A stretch of DNA of 32,675 bases from Myxococcales bacterium (GTDB lineage Bacteria > Myxococcota_A > Polyangia > Polyangiales > SLQV01). The notes beneath the pieces were generated by a model that saw nothing but the letters and a program-made list of their open reading frames with translations, was not told the DNA's origin and searched no databases. Of the stretch, positions 10,360 to 19,412 are shown piece after piece. The stretch spans positions 1 through 32,675 of the forward strand of contig SLEO01000009.1 of the NCBI GenBank assembly GCA_007124745.1. The letters run 5' to 3'. Position 1 is the stretch's first letter, and each line of letters opens with the position of its first letter. Made by a program: the position numbers and the translations under genes.

Positions 10360-10393
10360 GGTTCACGACACTATGGGTTTACGACACTGTGGG
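10360..10393. repeat. Two 17-nt direct repeats at 16-nt period (GGTTYACGACACTRTGG), with a degenerate third at about 10405-10417
   Basis: GGTTCACGACACTATGG then GGTTTACGACACTGTGG, then ACTCGACACTAGG. Confidence 0.75.
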
Positions 10394-10435
10394 AAAGGAA
10401 ACCGACTCGACACTAGGCTCGGGAAAGCCAAACAA

Positions 10436-10699
10436 CTTAGAGCGCCGACGCCGGGCCCCGCAGGCCACGAACATTGGGGGGTGGGGGGAGGTGCCCGAAG
10501 CACTCCAGAACCCAGCGCCGCCGCTCTAAGCCTTCCATCAAGCAATGCTTGTGCCAAACGCACCCCCCGCCTGGAACCCAGGGCTTTTCAGGAGAAATGC
10601 GCTTGGACAGCTCGCGGGGAAGAACCCTCAGGCACCGCGGCGCGGGCGCATGCGCCGTGCTGGCGCACCTGCTGTCCTCTTGAGTCCCCAAATCCTGGG
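10436..10699 (-). ncRNA. Candidate structured non-coding RNA region (minus strand), family unidentified
   Basis: About 800 bp gap without a convincing CDS. Long-range arms CTTAGAGCGCCGACGCCGGG (10436-10455)/CCCAGCGCCGCCGCTCTAAG (10511-10530) and nested CCCAGG/CCTGGG (10577-10582/10694-10699) with GGACAGC/GCTGTCC (10605-10611/10671-10677). A minus-strand intrinsic terminator lies just downstream. Confidence 0.35.
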
Positions 10700-10853
10700 A
10701 ACCCGATGCCCCACGGGTGCACTGGAGGGTGTACGCCCTAGGGACACCGACCCGCCACACGACCCGCGCGCATACACGCGGAGCCCAAACCTCTGCGCAC
10801 GGTTGAGCCGCCGGCATCGAGACCATCTGCCCTTCCCAACGGTGATCGGCGCG

Positions 10854-11414
10854 CTAGCGCCGGCTGATGCGGACTTCGTTCAAGCGGATGTCCGTCTTGG
10901 GCTTGTCCGAGCCGTCACGCGGGGAGTGCGTGATCTTCTTGATGATGTCGTGGCCTTCGAGGGTAGCGCCGAAGACCGCGTGGCGGCCATCGAGCCAAGG
11001 CGTCGGCACTTCGCACAGGAAGAACTGCGAGCCATTGGTATTGGGGCCGGCGTTCGCCATCGAGAGCACGCCCGGGCGGTCGTGCTTGAGCGCGGGGTTA
11101 ATTTCATCGCCGAAACGGTAACCCGGTCCGCCGCGGCCCGTGCCCGTTGGGTCGCCGCCCTGAATCATGAACTCGGGGATGACGCGGTGAAATATGGTGT
11201 TGCTGTAGAGCGGCTCGCTCGTCTTCTGGCCGTTTGGCTTAGTCCACTCCACGGCGCCGGTGGCAAGCGCTACAAAGTTCGCGACGGTGCGCGGGGCTTC
11301 TTTTTCGAAAAGCTCGACGACGATTTCGCCAAGGCTGGTGTCAAAGGTTGCGATGAGGGTGCCCGTCCCGGCGATATCAACGGCGGGGGCGGGGGTGTCC
11401 GGATTCAACGTCAT
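10854..11414 (-). CDS. Peptidyl-prolyl cis-trans isomerase, cyclophilin type
   Basis: [78 protein letters not shown]. Confidence 0.95.
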   Translation of the reverse strand: MTLNPDTPAPAVDIAGTGTLIATFDTSLGEIVVELFEKEAPRTVANFVALATGAVEWTKPNGQKTSEPLYSNTIFHRVIPEFMIQGGDPTGTGRGGPGYRFGDEINPALKHDRPGVLSMANAGPNTNGSQFFLCEVPTPWLDGRHAVFGATLEGHDIIKKITHSPRDGSDKPKTDIRLNEVRISRR

Positions 11415-11473
11415 AGGCCCGGAGCCTAGCCGGGGGAGCCCGCGGGCTCAAGGACTGCTAACACCGCCACACC

Positions 11474-14400
11474 ATGCTCTGGGTCCACCGCTCGAACCAC
11501 TTGGAGCAGCTCGCCGAAGCGCTGATCGAGGTGCTGCTCGGTGGCCAAGGGTCCGGCGAAGGCCCCGAACGCCTACATTTCTTTAACCCGCTGTCCCCAC
11601 CCCCCATCGCCGTCCAAGGCCGGGGCATGGAGCGCTGGCTGTCGCTGCGCTTGGCCGAACGCCTTGGGGCGTTCGTCGGCGGCACCTTTCCCTTTCCCGA
11701 AGCCCTGCTCGCCGAGCTGTGCGCCACACGCCCGCGCATCGCCGACGAGGCGCCCGGCACACGCCAGGGTCACGCCTTGGCGGGCCTGCTGCTTGATTTG
11801 CTGCTTGAAGTCACGGCCTCCGGCGCGCTCGCAGTCGATGCGGCCGTGTCCAGCTCGCAGGCACATGGTGCACCGCGCCACGCCGGCGCAAACGTGCCCG
11901 ACGAAGCCGTTCCGGAGGCGCTGCGCCGCGTCCTCGGCAGCAGCGACGATGCGAGCTTGCGCGCCGTGAACCTGGCCTTCGAGCTCAGCGAACTCTTCGC
12001 CTTTTATCTGCGTTACCGTTCGGATTGGCTTGATGCCTTCGAGGCCGCGCAGCTACCGGACGAGCTCGACACCCCGGCGGCGCGGGAACACGGTGCCTGG
12101 CAGGCTTGGCTTTGGCGCGCGCTGCGGGCGCGCCTCGCCGACGGCTCGGCCATCGTCAACCTGCGTACCTGGACGCGTGCAGAACACCTGCTTGCCGCGC
12201 AGGCGGAAGTGCCGGCGCTGGCCGCTGCCGCCCGCGGCGAGCCCACCGCCCGCCTGCATCGCGCGCGGGCCGCGGGCGAGCCCCTGCTGCTCTTCGGCTT
12301 CGCTAGCCTGCCGCCCTTCTTCCTGCAGGTACTCGAGGCGGAAGCGACGCTGCGGCCGGTGCACCTTTTTGTGCTCGCCCCCACACAAGCCTACGTCGCG
12401 GACCTAAAGCCCCGCGCCCAAACGCTTTCCGAGAGCGAGCGCTTGGCCTTCGCGCGGCTGGCAGCGGGTTTGCTGCCGGAAGCGCTTGCCGCCGCAGGTG
12501 GCCACGCGGCCGCAGACCTGATCGTCGGCGAGACCGAGGTAGGCCCTGACGATGCGCCTCACCCCCGGCAGGCTCTCGACCCGCTCGCACTCTTGGCGGA
12601 TGACGATATCCCCGAAGTGCTCCTCTACGCCGGAACGCTGGGACGCCATTTTCAGGGACTGCTCGAAGAGCTCACCTACCAGCAGGAAGACCACTTCACC
12701 GAGCCATCCGCACCGCACTTGCTCGGCGCCCTGCAACGGAGCCTCTTTGAAGCAAGCGTCTCGCTGCATGCCCCCTGCGCCGCGTATGCGGACGACGGAA
12801 GCGTTGAGATTCACGGCTGTGGCGGCCCGTTGCGCGAGGTGGAGGCGCTTTTCGACCGCCTCGCCGCGCGCTTCGCCGCGGACGAGACGCTCACGCCGGA
12901 AGATGTCCTTGTGCTCGTACCGAGCCTCGACGCCTACACCGCGGCCATCGCCAGCACCTTCGCCCTCATCGACGACGCGCCCGTTGCGGGTCACCTAGAC
13001 GCGGCGGGCTCGTCCGCTACCCGCGTCGCCGCGCTGCCCGCCGCGCGGCATTCCACCCTGCCCGCCTCCCTGCCTGCTACCCTGCCTGCTACCCTTGCGG
13101 ACCGCAGCCGCCTCTATTCGGACCCGGCACAGGTCTTCTGCCGGAGACTCTTCGCATTGCTGACCGAAGCGGCGACGCCGGAAGCCTTCCTCGACCTCCT
13201 ACTCCTACCCGGCCTCAGCGAGCCCTACGCCCTGAGTGGCACGGAGGCCGAGGGCCTCTTTGATCTACTTGAAGCAGCGGGCGTGCGCATCGGTCTCGAT
13301 GCGTCGCAGCGCGCCGCGAGCTTAGGCGTAACGCGAACAGAGGGCACGCTCCTCGCCACGCTGGACAGGCTCATCCTCGGCTGGATGGCGCCGGGCGCGC
13401 GTCTCGGCTGGGAGCGCCCCGACCCTTACACGGGAGACCCCTTCGCGGCGGACGCATTTACCCAAGCGTTTGATGCCGTCGAAGGCGAAAGTGCCGCTTG
13501 GGTACTGCGGCTCGCGCACGCGCATGCGGACGTACGCGCACTCAGCGACGGTGGCCCGCGACCCCTTGCGCAATGGTGCGCCGATTGGGCCGCCCTCCTC
13601 CGAGCATGGCTGCTGCCCACCGCTGCGCGCGAGCGACTACTCCGCGCCCTCGCCGCTGCCCAGGCTGACGCGTCGGAAGCGCCACTCGGCGGACTCGGCC
13701 AAGGCGTCGCAGGGACTGAACCGGGCAGTGCACCGGTTGGTGCACCGGGTAGTGCGACCTCCGGCCCATCTCCCGCACCCGGACAGCCCATCAGCCTTGC
13801 GGCCTTCCGCGCCTGGTTCGAGCACATCTTTGGCAACGAGCGCGACCTAGGCGGCCTCTTGCGCGGCGGCATCACCTTCTGCGAACCCGTGCCCATGCGC
13901 TCGCTACCCTTTCGTATCGTGGCGTGCTTGGGTCTTGGCGAAGGCGCCTTCCCGCGCGCCGGCCAGCGCCCGGCTTATGACCTTGCCGCCGCCAAGCCGC
14001 GCGCCGGTGACCGCTCCGCACGCCTCGAAGACCAGCATGTCTTCCTCGAGTCCATCCTCTCCGCCCGCGACGCATTCTGGGTTTTCTACACCGCCAAAGA
14101 TCCAAGCACCGCCCAGCCCCAGAACCCCTCGCCGCTCACCGTCGCCCTCGACCAAACCCTGCGCCAAATCACCGGCTTCGGGGTCGCGCCGCAGGCAGCG
14201 CCCCCTCAGGCACGCGCCACCACCCCACCTCCCTGGGAGGTGGTGCACCCGCTGCAACCCACTGCCCTCGCCTACGCCACGGGCGCTGCATGGACCTTCA
14301 GCCAGGCGCATGCGACGCTCGCCCACGCCTTTCATGGTCCTGCTGCGAGCGCCGCACCCCCTCCGGAGGCGGGCGCAGCGTCCACCCCATCGGCTCAGGA

Positions 14401-15397
14401 ACGCCGCCGCACCCTCGACCTCGAAGCGCTGCAACGGTCGGTGCTAGCGCCCTGGCGTACGACGCTACGCTACGTGCACGGCGCCGCCTCCGCACCCCGC
14501 TTAGGCCGCAGCACCCTCGACGAAAGCGCGCTCGCCAAGGGGCTCGCCCGCTACAAACTCCGGGAGGCACTGCTCGAAGCGCTGGTCACGGATAGCGCCA
14601 TCGAACGCGCGCTCTTCGAGTTGCGAAGCGCCGGCGAGCTCCCGCCCGGAGCGCTTGGCCGCTGGCATGTCACCGCTGCCCTGCAGCAATGCCGCGCGCT
14701 GCTCGAATGCGTGCGGGCGGAGCGCTTCAGCCAGCCCGAATGGCATACCCTCGACCTCGCCCACTGGCAGCCACCCCAAGGGGTGACCACCGCCATCGAC
14801 GCGCCCGCATCCCAAAAGGGACAGGACTTCGCTGAAGGGTCGAGCGTGGCGCATCCCGGCGCGGGTCGCCTGCGACTCTGGCGGCGCGACGGCAAACATT
14901 GCCAGCTCATTTTCGCCTTCCGGAGCAAGGCAGGCCCGAATGCGTGCCTCCGCGCGGCGGTGCACCACGCCTGGGCACAGGCTGCCCTCGGAGAGCCCAT
15001 CGAAACCTGGGTCGTCAGCCTCAAGGACTCGGGAGAGACGAGCTTGACCTGCATCGCTGACGTTCCGGACTTGGGCGTATTCTGGGCGCTCGACGCCGCA
15101 GCGAGCACGGGCGATGCACTCTTCATCCCCGACATCTCCCTCAAGTTCGCGAGCGACCGCGCCAAGGGCACAGGCGATATCGACGCCCTCGAACGCGCCC
15201 AACCGAGCGACGCGGGCGCCCGCACCCCAGGCCCGCTGGACGACCCGGACCTCCACCTCCTCTACGGCACCCGGCCCTGGGTAGAAGACCTAAGGCGCAT
15301 CCTCGACGACCCCGCCGACTGGGCCAACTTCGACCACTGGATCACCGCCCTAGCGACCCCTCTCGCCGCCACCTTCGGCACTCACGCCACCCGCTAA
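11474..15397 (+). CDS. recC: Exodeoxyribonuclease V subunit gamma (RecC)
   Basis: 1307 aa. N-terminus MLWVHRSNHLEQLAEAL...VQGRGMERWLSLRLAERLG and internal CEPVPMRSLPFRIVACLGLGEGAFPR are typical of RecC. Confidence 0.9.
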   Translation: MLWVHRSNHLEQLAEALIEVLLGGQGSGEGPERLHFFNPLSPPPIAVQGRGMERWLSLRLAERLGAFVGGTFPFPEALLAELCATRPRIADEAPGTRQGHALAGLLLDLLLEVTASGALAVDAAVSSSQAHGAPRHAGANVPDEAVPEALRRVLGSSDDASLRAVNLAFELSELFAFYLRYRSDWLDAFEAAQLPDELDTPAAREHGAWQAWLWRALRARLADGSAIVNLRTWTRAEHLLAAQAEVPALAAAARGEPTARLHRARAAGEPLLLFGFASLPPFFLQVLEAEATLRPVHLFVLAPTQAYVADLKPRAQTLSESERLAFARLAAGLLPEALAAAGGHAAADLIVGETEVGPDDAPHPRQALDPLALLADDDIPEVLLYAGTLGRHFQGLLEELTYQQEDHFTEPSAPHLLGALQRSLFEASVSLHAPCAAYADDGSVEIHGCGGPLREVEALFDRLAARFAADETLTPEDVLVLVPSLDAYTAAIASTFALIDDAPVAGHLDAAGSSATRVAALPAARHSTLPASLPATLPATLADRSRLYSDPAQVFCRRLFALLTEAATPEAFLDLLLLPGLSEPYALSGTEAEGLFDLLEAAGVRIGLDASQRAASLGVTRTEGTLLATLDRLILGWMAPGARLGWERPDPYTGDPFAADAFTQAFDAVEGESAAWVLRLAHAHADVRALSDGGPRPLAQWCADWAALLRAWLLPTAARERLLRALAAAQADASEAPLGGLGQGVAGTEPGSAPVGAPGSATSGPSPAPGQPISLAAFRAWFEHIFGNERDLGGLLRGGITFCEPVPMRSLPFRIVACLGLGEGAFPRAGQRPAYDLAAAKPRAGDRSARLEDQHVFLESILSARDAFWVFYTAKDPSTAQPQNPSPLTVALDQTLRQITGFGVAPQAAPPQARATTPPPWEVVHPLQPTALAYATGAAWTFSQAHATLAHAFHGPAASAAPPPEAGAASTPSAQERRRTLDLEALQRSVLAPWRTTLRYVHGAASAPRLGRSTLDESALAKGLARYKLREALLEALVTDSAIERALFELRSAGELPPGALGRWHVTAALQQCRALLECVRAERFSQPEWHTLDLAHWQPPQGVTTAIDAPASQKGQDFAEGSSVAHPGAGRLRLWRRDGKHCQLIFAFRSKAGPNACLRAAVHHAWAQAALGEPIETWVVSLKDSGETSLTCIADVPDLGVFWALDAAASTGDALFIPDISLKFASDRAKGTGDIDALERAQPSDAGARTPGPLDDPDLHLLYGTRPWVEDLRRILDDPADWANFDHWITALATPLAATFGTHATR

Positions 15398-15429
15398 AGG
15401 CCCGGGAGCGCGGCACGTCCTGGGCCTTT
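15396..15429 (+). terminator. Hairpin terminator between convergent recC and SDR genes
   Basis: AAAGGCCCGGGA-GCGCGGCACG-TCCTGGGCCTTT begins inside the recC stop codon. Confidence 0.65.
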
Positions 15430-15539
15430 CAGAACATGCGGCGCCGGGGTGCGGTTCCAAGCACGCGGGATCTTCAGCAAGCCCACGGCGGACTCAGGCC
15501 CTCCACCGGCCACGCATGACGCGCTGTTGGTTGGCACGC

Positions 15540-16334
15540 CTAGTTGGCGCTGTTGTAGCGAGCGGCGGTGGCGACGACGGTGCGGCGGGGCAGGACGCGA
15601 TTGAGGAAGGCGGTGGCCTTGTTCAGGGTGCCCGCGATAACGGAAGCGTCGCCAGCGAAGAGGGCGTCGATGCCGGCTTCCGCCACGGGACGGCTCTTCA
15701 TCATGACGCGCTCGAGCCACTTGGTAAGGTTGTGGCCCGAGACGTCGAAGAACTCGGTTTCGGTGATGCCCGGGTTCAGCACGGCGACCTTGATGCCCGC
15801 GCCCTTCAGCTCGAAGTTGAGCGCCTCGCCCAAATGAAGGACGTAGGACTTGGTGGCAGCGTAGGCCGCGCTGTTGGGACACGCCTGAAAGGCGGCGAGG
15901 CTGCCGACCTGAAGGATGTAGCCCTCGCCCGCGGCGCGCATGGCCGGCAGCACGGCGTGGGTAAGCTCGGTCAGCGTCACGATGTTCAGCTGAAGCATGG
16001 CCTGAACGCGTGCCCACTCCGAGTCGGCGAACGGGCCGTGTGCGCCCACCCCGGCGTTGTTGATGAGCACTGTCGGGTTGACGTCCCCCGCCTTGAGCTG
16101 CTCCAGCAGCGACGTCACGGCCCCGGGCACACTGAGGTCGAGCGCGATCACCTTGACCGCCACGCTGTGGCGCTGGCGCAGATCCTCGGCGACGGCTTCA
16201 AGCTTGTCCGCTCGCCTCGCCACGAGGACGATATTGGCCCCGTTACTCGCCAAGATATCGGCGAAATCGACGCCCAAACCGCTGCTTGCTCCGGTCACAA
16301 GCGCCCATTTGCCCTGCAGGTTGACGTTGGTCAT
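15540..16334 (-). CDS. Short-chain dehydrogenase/reductase (SDR)
   Basis: KWALVTGASSGLGVDFA, VLINNAGVGAHGPF, S-x(12)-YAATKSYVL. Start taken at MTNVNLQGK; the ORF track extends to 16370. Confidence 0.94.
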   Translation of the reverse strand: MTNVNLQGKWALVTGASSGLGVDFADILASNGANIVLVARRADKLEAVAEDLRQRHSVAVKVIALDLSVPGAVTSLLEQLKAGDVNPTVLINNAGVGAHGPFADSEWARVQAMLQLNIVTLTELTHAVLPAMRAAGEGYILQVGSLAAFQACPNSAAYAATKSYVLHLGEALNFELKGAGIKVAVLNPGITETEFFDVSGHNLTKWLERVMMKSRPVAEAGIDALFAGDASVIAGTLNKATAFLNRVLPRRTVVATAARYNSAN

Positions 16335-16532
16335 TCCGTGCAAGGTGAGACGTGCGCGGCATCGGGGCAAGCGTTGGCCGCGGAACCGCCCCGGGCGAGA
16401 GTCGTTGACAGCGGGAAACGGGCACGTCTACCGTAGAAGTGTGATGGGGTTGCCGGCTTGCACCTTGCCGGGCGACTCCACTTTTGAGGTAGCGCAGCCC
16501 GAAGGCGGACTGCAGCGGGCGAGGAAAAGCAG

Positions 16533-18314
16533 ATGAGCCAAACGATCTTGGTCTTCGAGAGCGACCCTGCTTTCGCCAAAGAAGTACAGTACGGCTTCGG
16601 TCGCATGGGCGCGACGGTGCACATCGTGACCGAAGGCCACAATGCGCTGGAAAAAGCGAAGGGCATCACGCCGGACCTCATCTTCCTTTCGGCGGAGCTG
16701 AAAGAAGCAAACGGCTTTCTGCTCTGCAAAGAGTTCAAGCGAGACACCAGCCTTGGCGCCGTCCCGCTGGTGCTGACCTCGTCGGACGCGGACGCGGAGA
16801 CCGTATTCGCCCAGCACCAAAAACTGCGAACCCGCGCGGAGGCTTACATCAAGAAGCCCGCCCCCTTTGATTCGATCATGGCGCAGGTCGGCCACCTAGT
16901 GAACCTCCAGGCAGCGAGCGAAGAGAGCCTGTTCCCCATCGAAGACGACAGCCTGAGCCTTGAACTGACAGGCAGTGACGACGACTCTTTCGCGGAGGAG
17001 CTCCGTACCGTCGATATCGAGGAAATCTCGGGGTTGCGCCGCGACCCTGAAGCCGAGGTCGTCGATATCTCGCTGGAGGACGACGAGGACGATATTGACG
17101 ACGCCATCCTGACGGACCGCCCCGCCAGCCCAAGCGCCGTCCTCGATGCGGAAGAGAGTACGGTTCGGGCGCAGGCTCAGAACCCAACCGGGACCACGGG
17201 CGCCGAGCGCAAAGCCACCCGCGACCCCGTGCCGCGACCCGCCGCGCAGACGCGCGAGGCACGCTTGCCCGCAGCTCAACGCGAAGGCGTGCGCCGCAGC
17301 ACGCGCGAGGAGCCCGCCGAGGCCCCTCGGCGTGAGCGCCTGCCTTCCGGGGTCGAAGCCGGCGGCGCCGCGGCACCGGTGCAACCTCAGCCTCAAGCAG
17401 AATCGGTGCAGCCCAAACAGGAAGCCGCACCCGCTGCCGGCGAGCGCGCCGAGACCGCGCATGCCGAAGAAGTGCCTGTGCGCATCTCCAGCGTGCCCGC
17501 GGCGCATCCAGACGTGATGGCGCTCGAGGGACGACTCAACAAGGTGGTGGCAGAGCGCGATGCCCTCCAGGCCGCCGTAGCCAAGGAGCGCGAGCTGCTA
17601 GCCCGCGAACGCAGCGCGAGCGCCGAGAAGATACGCGCGCTGGAAGAAGGGCTTGAAACGGCGCGGGCGGCGCATGCTAGCGAGACGACGGAGACGCAGC
17701 AGGTCGTTGACCTGCGCACGAAGCTCCATGAGAAAACCAAGGAGACGCTCGCTTTCCACCAGGCGATATCCGATCGCGACCGCGAGCTTATCGAGCAGCA
17801 AGAACGACTCCTTGTGTTGGAGAAAGCCAAAGGGAGTTGGGAGGAGCAACAGCGCTCCCTCCAGGCGCGCACCGAGGCGTTGCTCCAAGAAGGTGCGCAG
17901 CTCAGTGCAGACCTTGAAAGCAAGACGCAGAGCGAGCGCGAGCTGCAAGCCAGCGTCGCCACTCTCACCCAGCGCCAGACGGAACTCGAAGCGCAAACCG
18001 CCGAACTTTCGGGCCAGGTGGAACGGCTCACAGGAGAGCGTGACGCGCTACGGGAGGCCAAGGCCACACTAGAGCAGACCCTCTCGGAGCGCGACAAGAC
18101 CCTAGGCGACCGGGAGAGTGCGCTTAGTAAGGTGACGCAAGAGCTTGCGTCCCTCCAAGAGGCGCTGAGGCGCGTCGAACAGGTCTACCGCGACGCCCAC
18201 ACGCAAGCCGCCGATCTCATGCGCTCCGTCGGGCAGAGCGCGGAGACTAGCGACCCCCGCGCAACGAGCGACGGCAGCAGGTCATCGCTCTCGGCGCAAC
18301 GCGCACGGGCGTAG
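16533..18314 (+). CDS. FrzS-like protein: degenerate receiver domain plus long coiled coil
   Basis: N-terminus MSQTILVFESDPAFAKEVQ...GFLLCKEFKRDTSLGAVPLVL...AQHQKLRTRAEAYIKKPA matches my memory of the Myxococcus FrzS pseudo-receiver layout. Charged linker, then heptad-rich region from about aa 325 to 570. Confidence 0.75.
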   Translation: MSQTILVFESDPAFAKEVQYGFGRMGATVHIVTEGHNALEKAKGITPDLIFLSAELKEANGFLLCKEFKRDTSLGAVPLVLTSSDADAETVFAQHQKLRTRAEAYIKKPAPFDSIMAQVGHLVNLQAASEESLFPIEDDSLSLELTGSDDDSFAEELRTVDIEEISGLRRDPEAEVVDISLEDDEDDIDDAILTDRPASPSAVLDAEESTVRAQAQNPTGTTGAERKATRDPVPRPAAQTREARLPAAQREGVRRSTREEPAEAPRRERLPSGVEAGGAAAPVQPQPQAESVQPKQEAAPAAGERAETAHAEEVPVRISSVPAAHPDVMALEGRLNKVVAERDALQAAVAKERELLARERSASAEKIRALEEGLETARAAHASETTETQQVVDLRTKLHEKTKETLAFHQAISDRDRELIEQQERLLVLEKAKGSWEEQQRSLQARTEALLQEGAQLSADLESKTQSERELQASVATLTQRQTELEAQTAELSGQVERLTGERDALREAKATLEQTLSERDKTLGDRESALSKVTQELASLQEALRRVEQVYRDAHTQAADLMRSVGQSAETSDPRATSDGSRSSLSAQRARA

Positions 18315-18382
18315 GCGCGCCTGCGTGAGGCACTGCACGCCGGCTTGAGCACGCATGCGCTTGAACTAAGCTCGCCCCTGCG

Positions 18383-18973
18383 GTGAGTCTATCCGAAGAG
18401 CCCCAGGTGCGTGCCCTGCGCTGGCTGCGCGGCCATCCCAGCGCGCTGCGAAGCCCCCTGTGGCTGAACTGGATACGCAGCAGCGTCCTGCTGGCCGCCG
18501 CACTGCTAACCGGGGCACTGACGGCCCACGCCTGGCGCGGTCTCATGGAGGCTGCGCTGGCGCTACGTGCGCCTAGCAGCCTCCACTACCTTCAGGCGGC
18601 GCTGGGCCTGCTGCTCCTCGGCCTGCTCGGTCTGTGGGTCACACACCGCCACGCCCGGGCGGGGGGAAGTTGGCAACGCCTGAGTGATACCCGTCTCAAG
18701 GCGTCTATTGGCGGCGTCGTCGCCGCCCACACGCTGCGGGTCACCCGCCTGCATCAGGCCATCGACATCCTGGCTGGCGTCGCTGCCGTCGCGACCGGCA
18801 GCGTATTGCTCACGACCCGCGGTACAAGCCCGGTTCCGTGGATTGCAGCGCTGGCTGCACTTCTGCTGCTATCCGGCGTCTCTCGTTACGTCAGCGAGCG
18901 CTACGCCGCCGCGCACACGCTGACCACACTGACCCGCAACGCCCCTCGCACCCGCCGCAAACGCCGCGCCTAA
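18383..18973 (+). CDS. Hypothetical multi-pass membrane protein
   Basis: About four hydrophobic segments (SSVLLAAALLTGALTAHAW, LQAALGLLLLGLLGLWV, AIDILAGVAAVATGSVLL, WIAALAALLLLSGVS) and a basic C-terminus. Confidence 0.65.
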   Translation: MSLSEEPQVRALRWLRGHPSALRSPLWLNWIRSSVLLAAALLTGALTAHAWRGLMEAALALRAPSSLHYLQAALGLLLLGLLGLWVTHRHARAGGSWQRLSDTRLKASIGGVVAAHTLRVTRLHQAIDILAGVAAVATGSVLLTTRGTSPVPWIAALAALLLLSGVSRYVSERYAAAHTLTTLTRNAPRTRRKRRA

Positions 18974-18998
18974 CCCACACCACGCCTAACCCACACCA
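18967..18998. repeat. 16-bp tandem duplication spanning the stop codon
   Basis: GCCTAACCCACACCAC / GCCTAACCCACACCAA. Confidence 0.75.
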
Positions 18999-19010
18999 AC
19001 CGTCGGGCAG

Positions 19011-19322
19011 GGTAAGCGTTCAGGGGGTCCAGATCTGAGCGATCCCCTTATGAACTCGAGACGCAGAAAGCCGCGGGGACATGGGCCTGGAGTAAGTATG
19101 GTGAGGTGGGTGGGTCCGCGCACGGAACGCCCATTTTCCCGTGGCTTTCGTCCCCCAGGCTCACCCTGGGGAAGGCTCAGGGTCCAGATAGCGAACACGC
19201 CACGGAAAAGAGCAAGTGGGTGCAGGGCCCCACGCGCAGCTTTAGGTTTTTAGGGGCGGGGTTGCGGGATTCATTCCCGCAAACCCGGGGGCATTTTGCT
19301 AAAATGCCCCCTGAACAGTTGC
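19011..19322 (-). repeat. Dispersed palindromic repeat family, copy 2 (inverted, long form)
   Basis: Begins GGTAAGCGTTCAGGGGGTCCAGAT and ends GGGGGCATTTTGCTAAAATGCCCCCTGAACAGTT. The reverse complement carries the same two hairpins and CACCCACTTGCTCTTTTCCG...GCTATCTGGACC blocks as copies 1 and 4. Confidence 0.88.
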
Positions 19323-19347
19323 GCATGCAGGGACCTGCATGCGCAAC
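19318..19347. repeat. Perfect inverted repeat with 14-bp arms
   Basis: GTTGCGCATGCAGG-GA-CCTGCATGCGCAAC. Confidence 0.9.
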
Positions 19348-19412
19348 CACGCCCTGTGACCCCGAGCACCAGGCCGCGGCTTCGGCTCATTTCTGCTGGC
19401 AGTTAAGCCGCG

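Noticed and set aside
10436-10699. Assignment of the structured region as 6S, SRP, RNase P or tmRNA
   Set aside because: No GGAA-tetraloop SRP motif, no RNase P GAGGAAAGTCC, no tmRNA tag or acceptor end, and 6S features not convincing by eye; left as unidentified.
10031-10741. 236-aa ORF and overlapping minus ORFs in the intergenic gap
   Set aside because: No domain-like composition, spans the terminator and direct repeats; better explained as non-coding.
10545-11429. 294-aa plus-strand ORF
   Set aside because: Mostly antisense to the cyclophilin gene.
12404-15256. Several minus-strand ORFs of 120-250 aa within recC
   Set aside because: Antisense shadow ORFs of a GC-rich gene; no recognisable motifs.
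15516-16436. 306-aa plus-strand ORF
   Set aside because: Antisense to the clear SDR gene.
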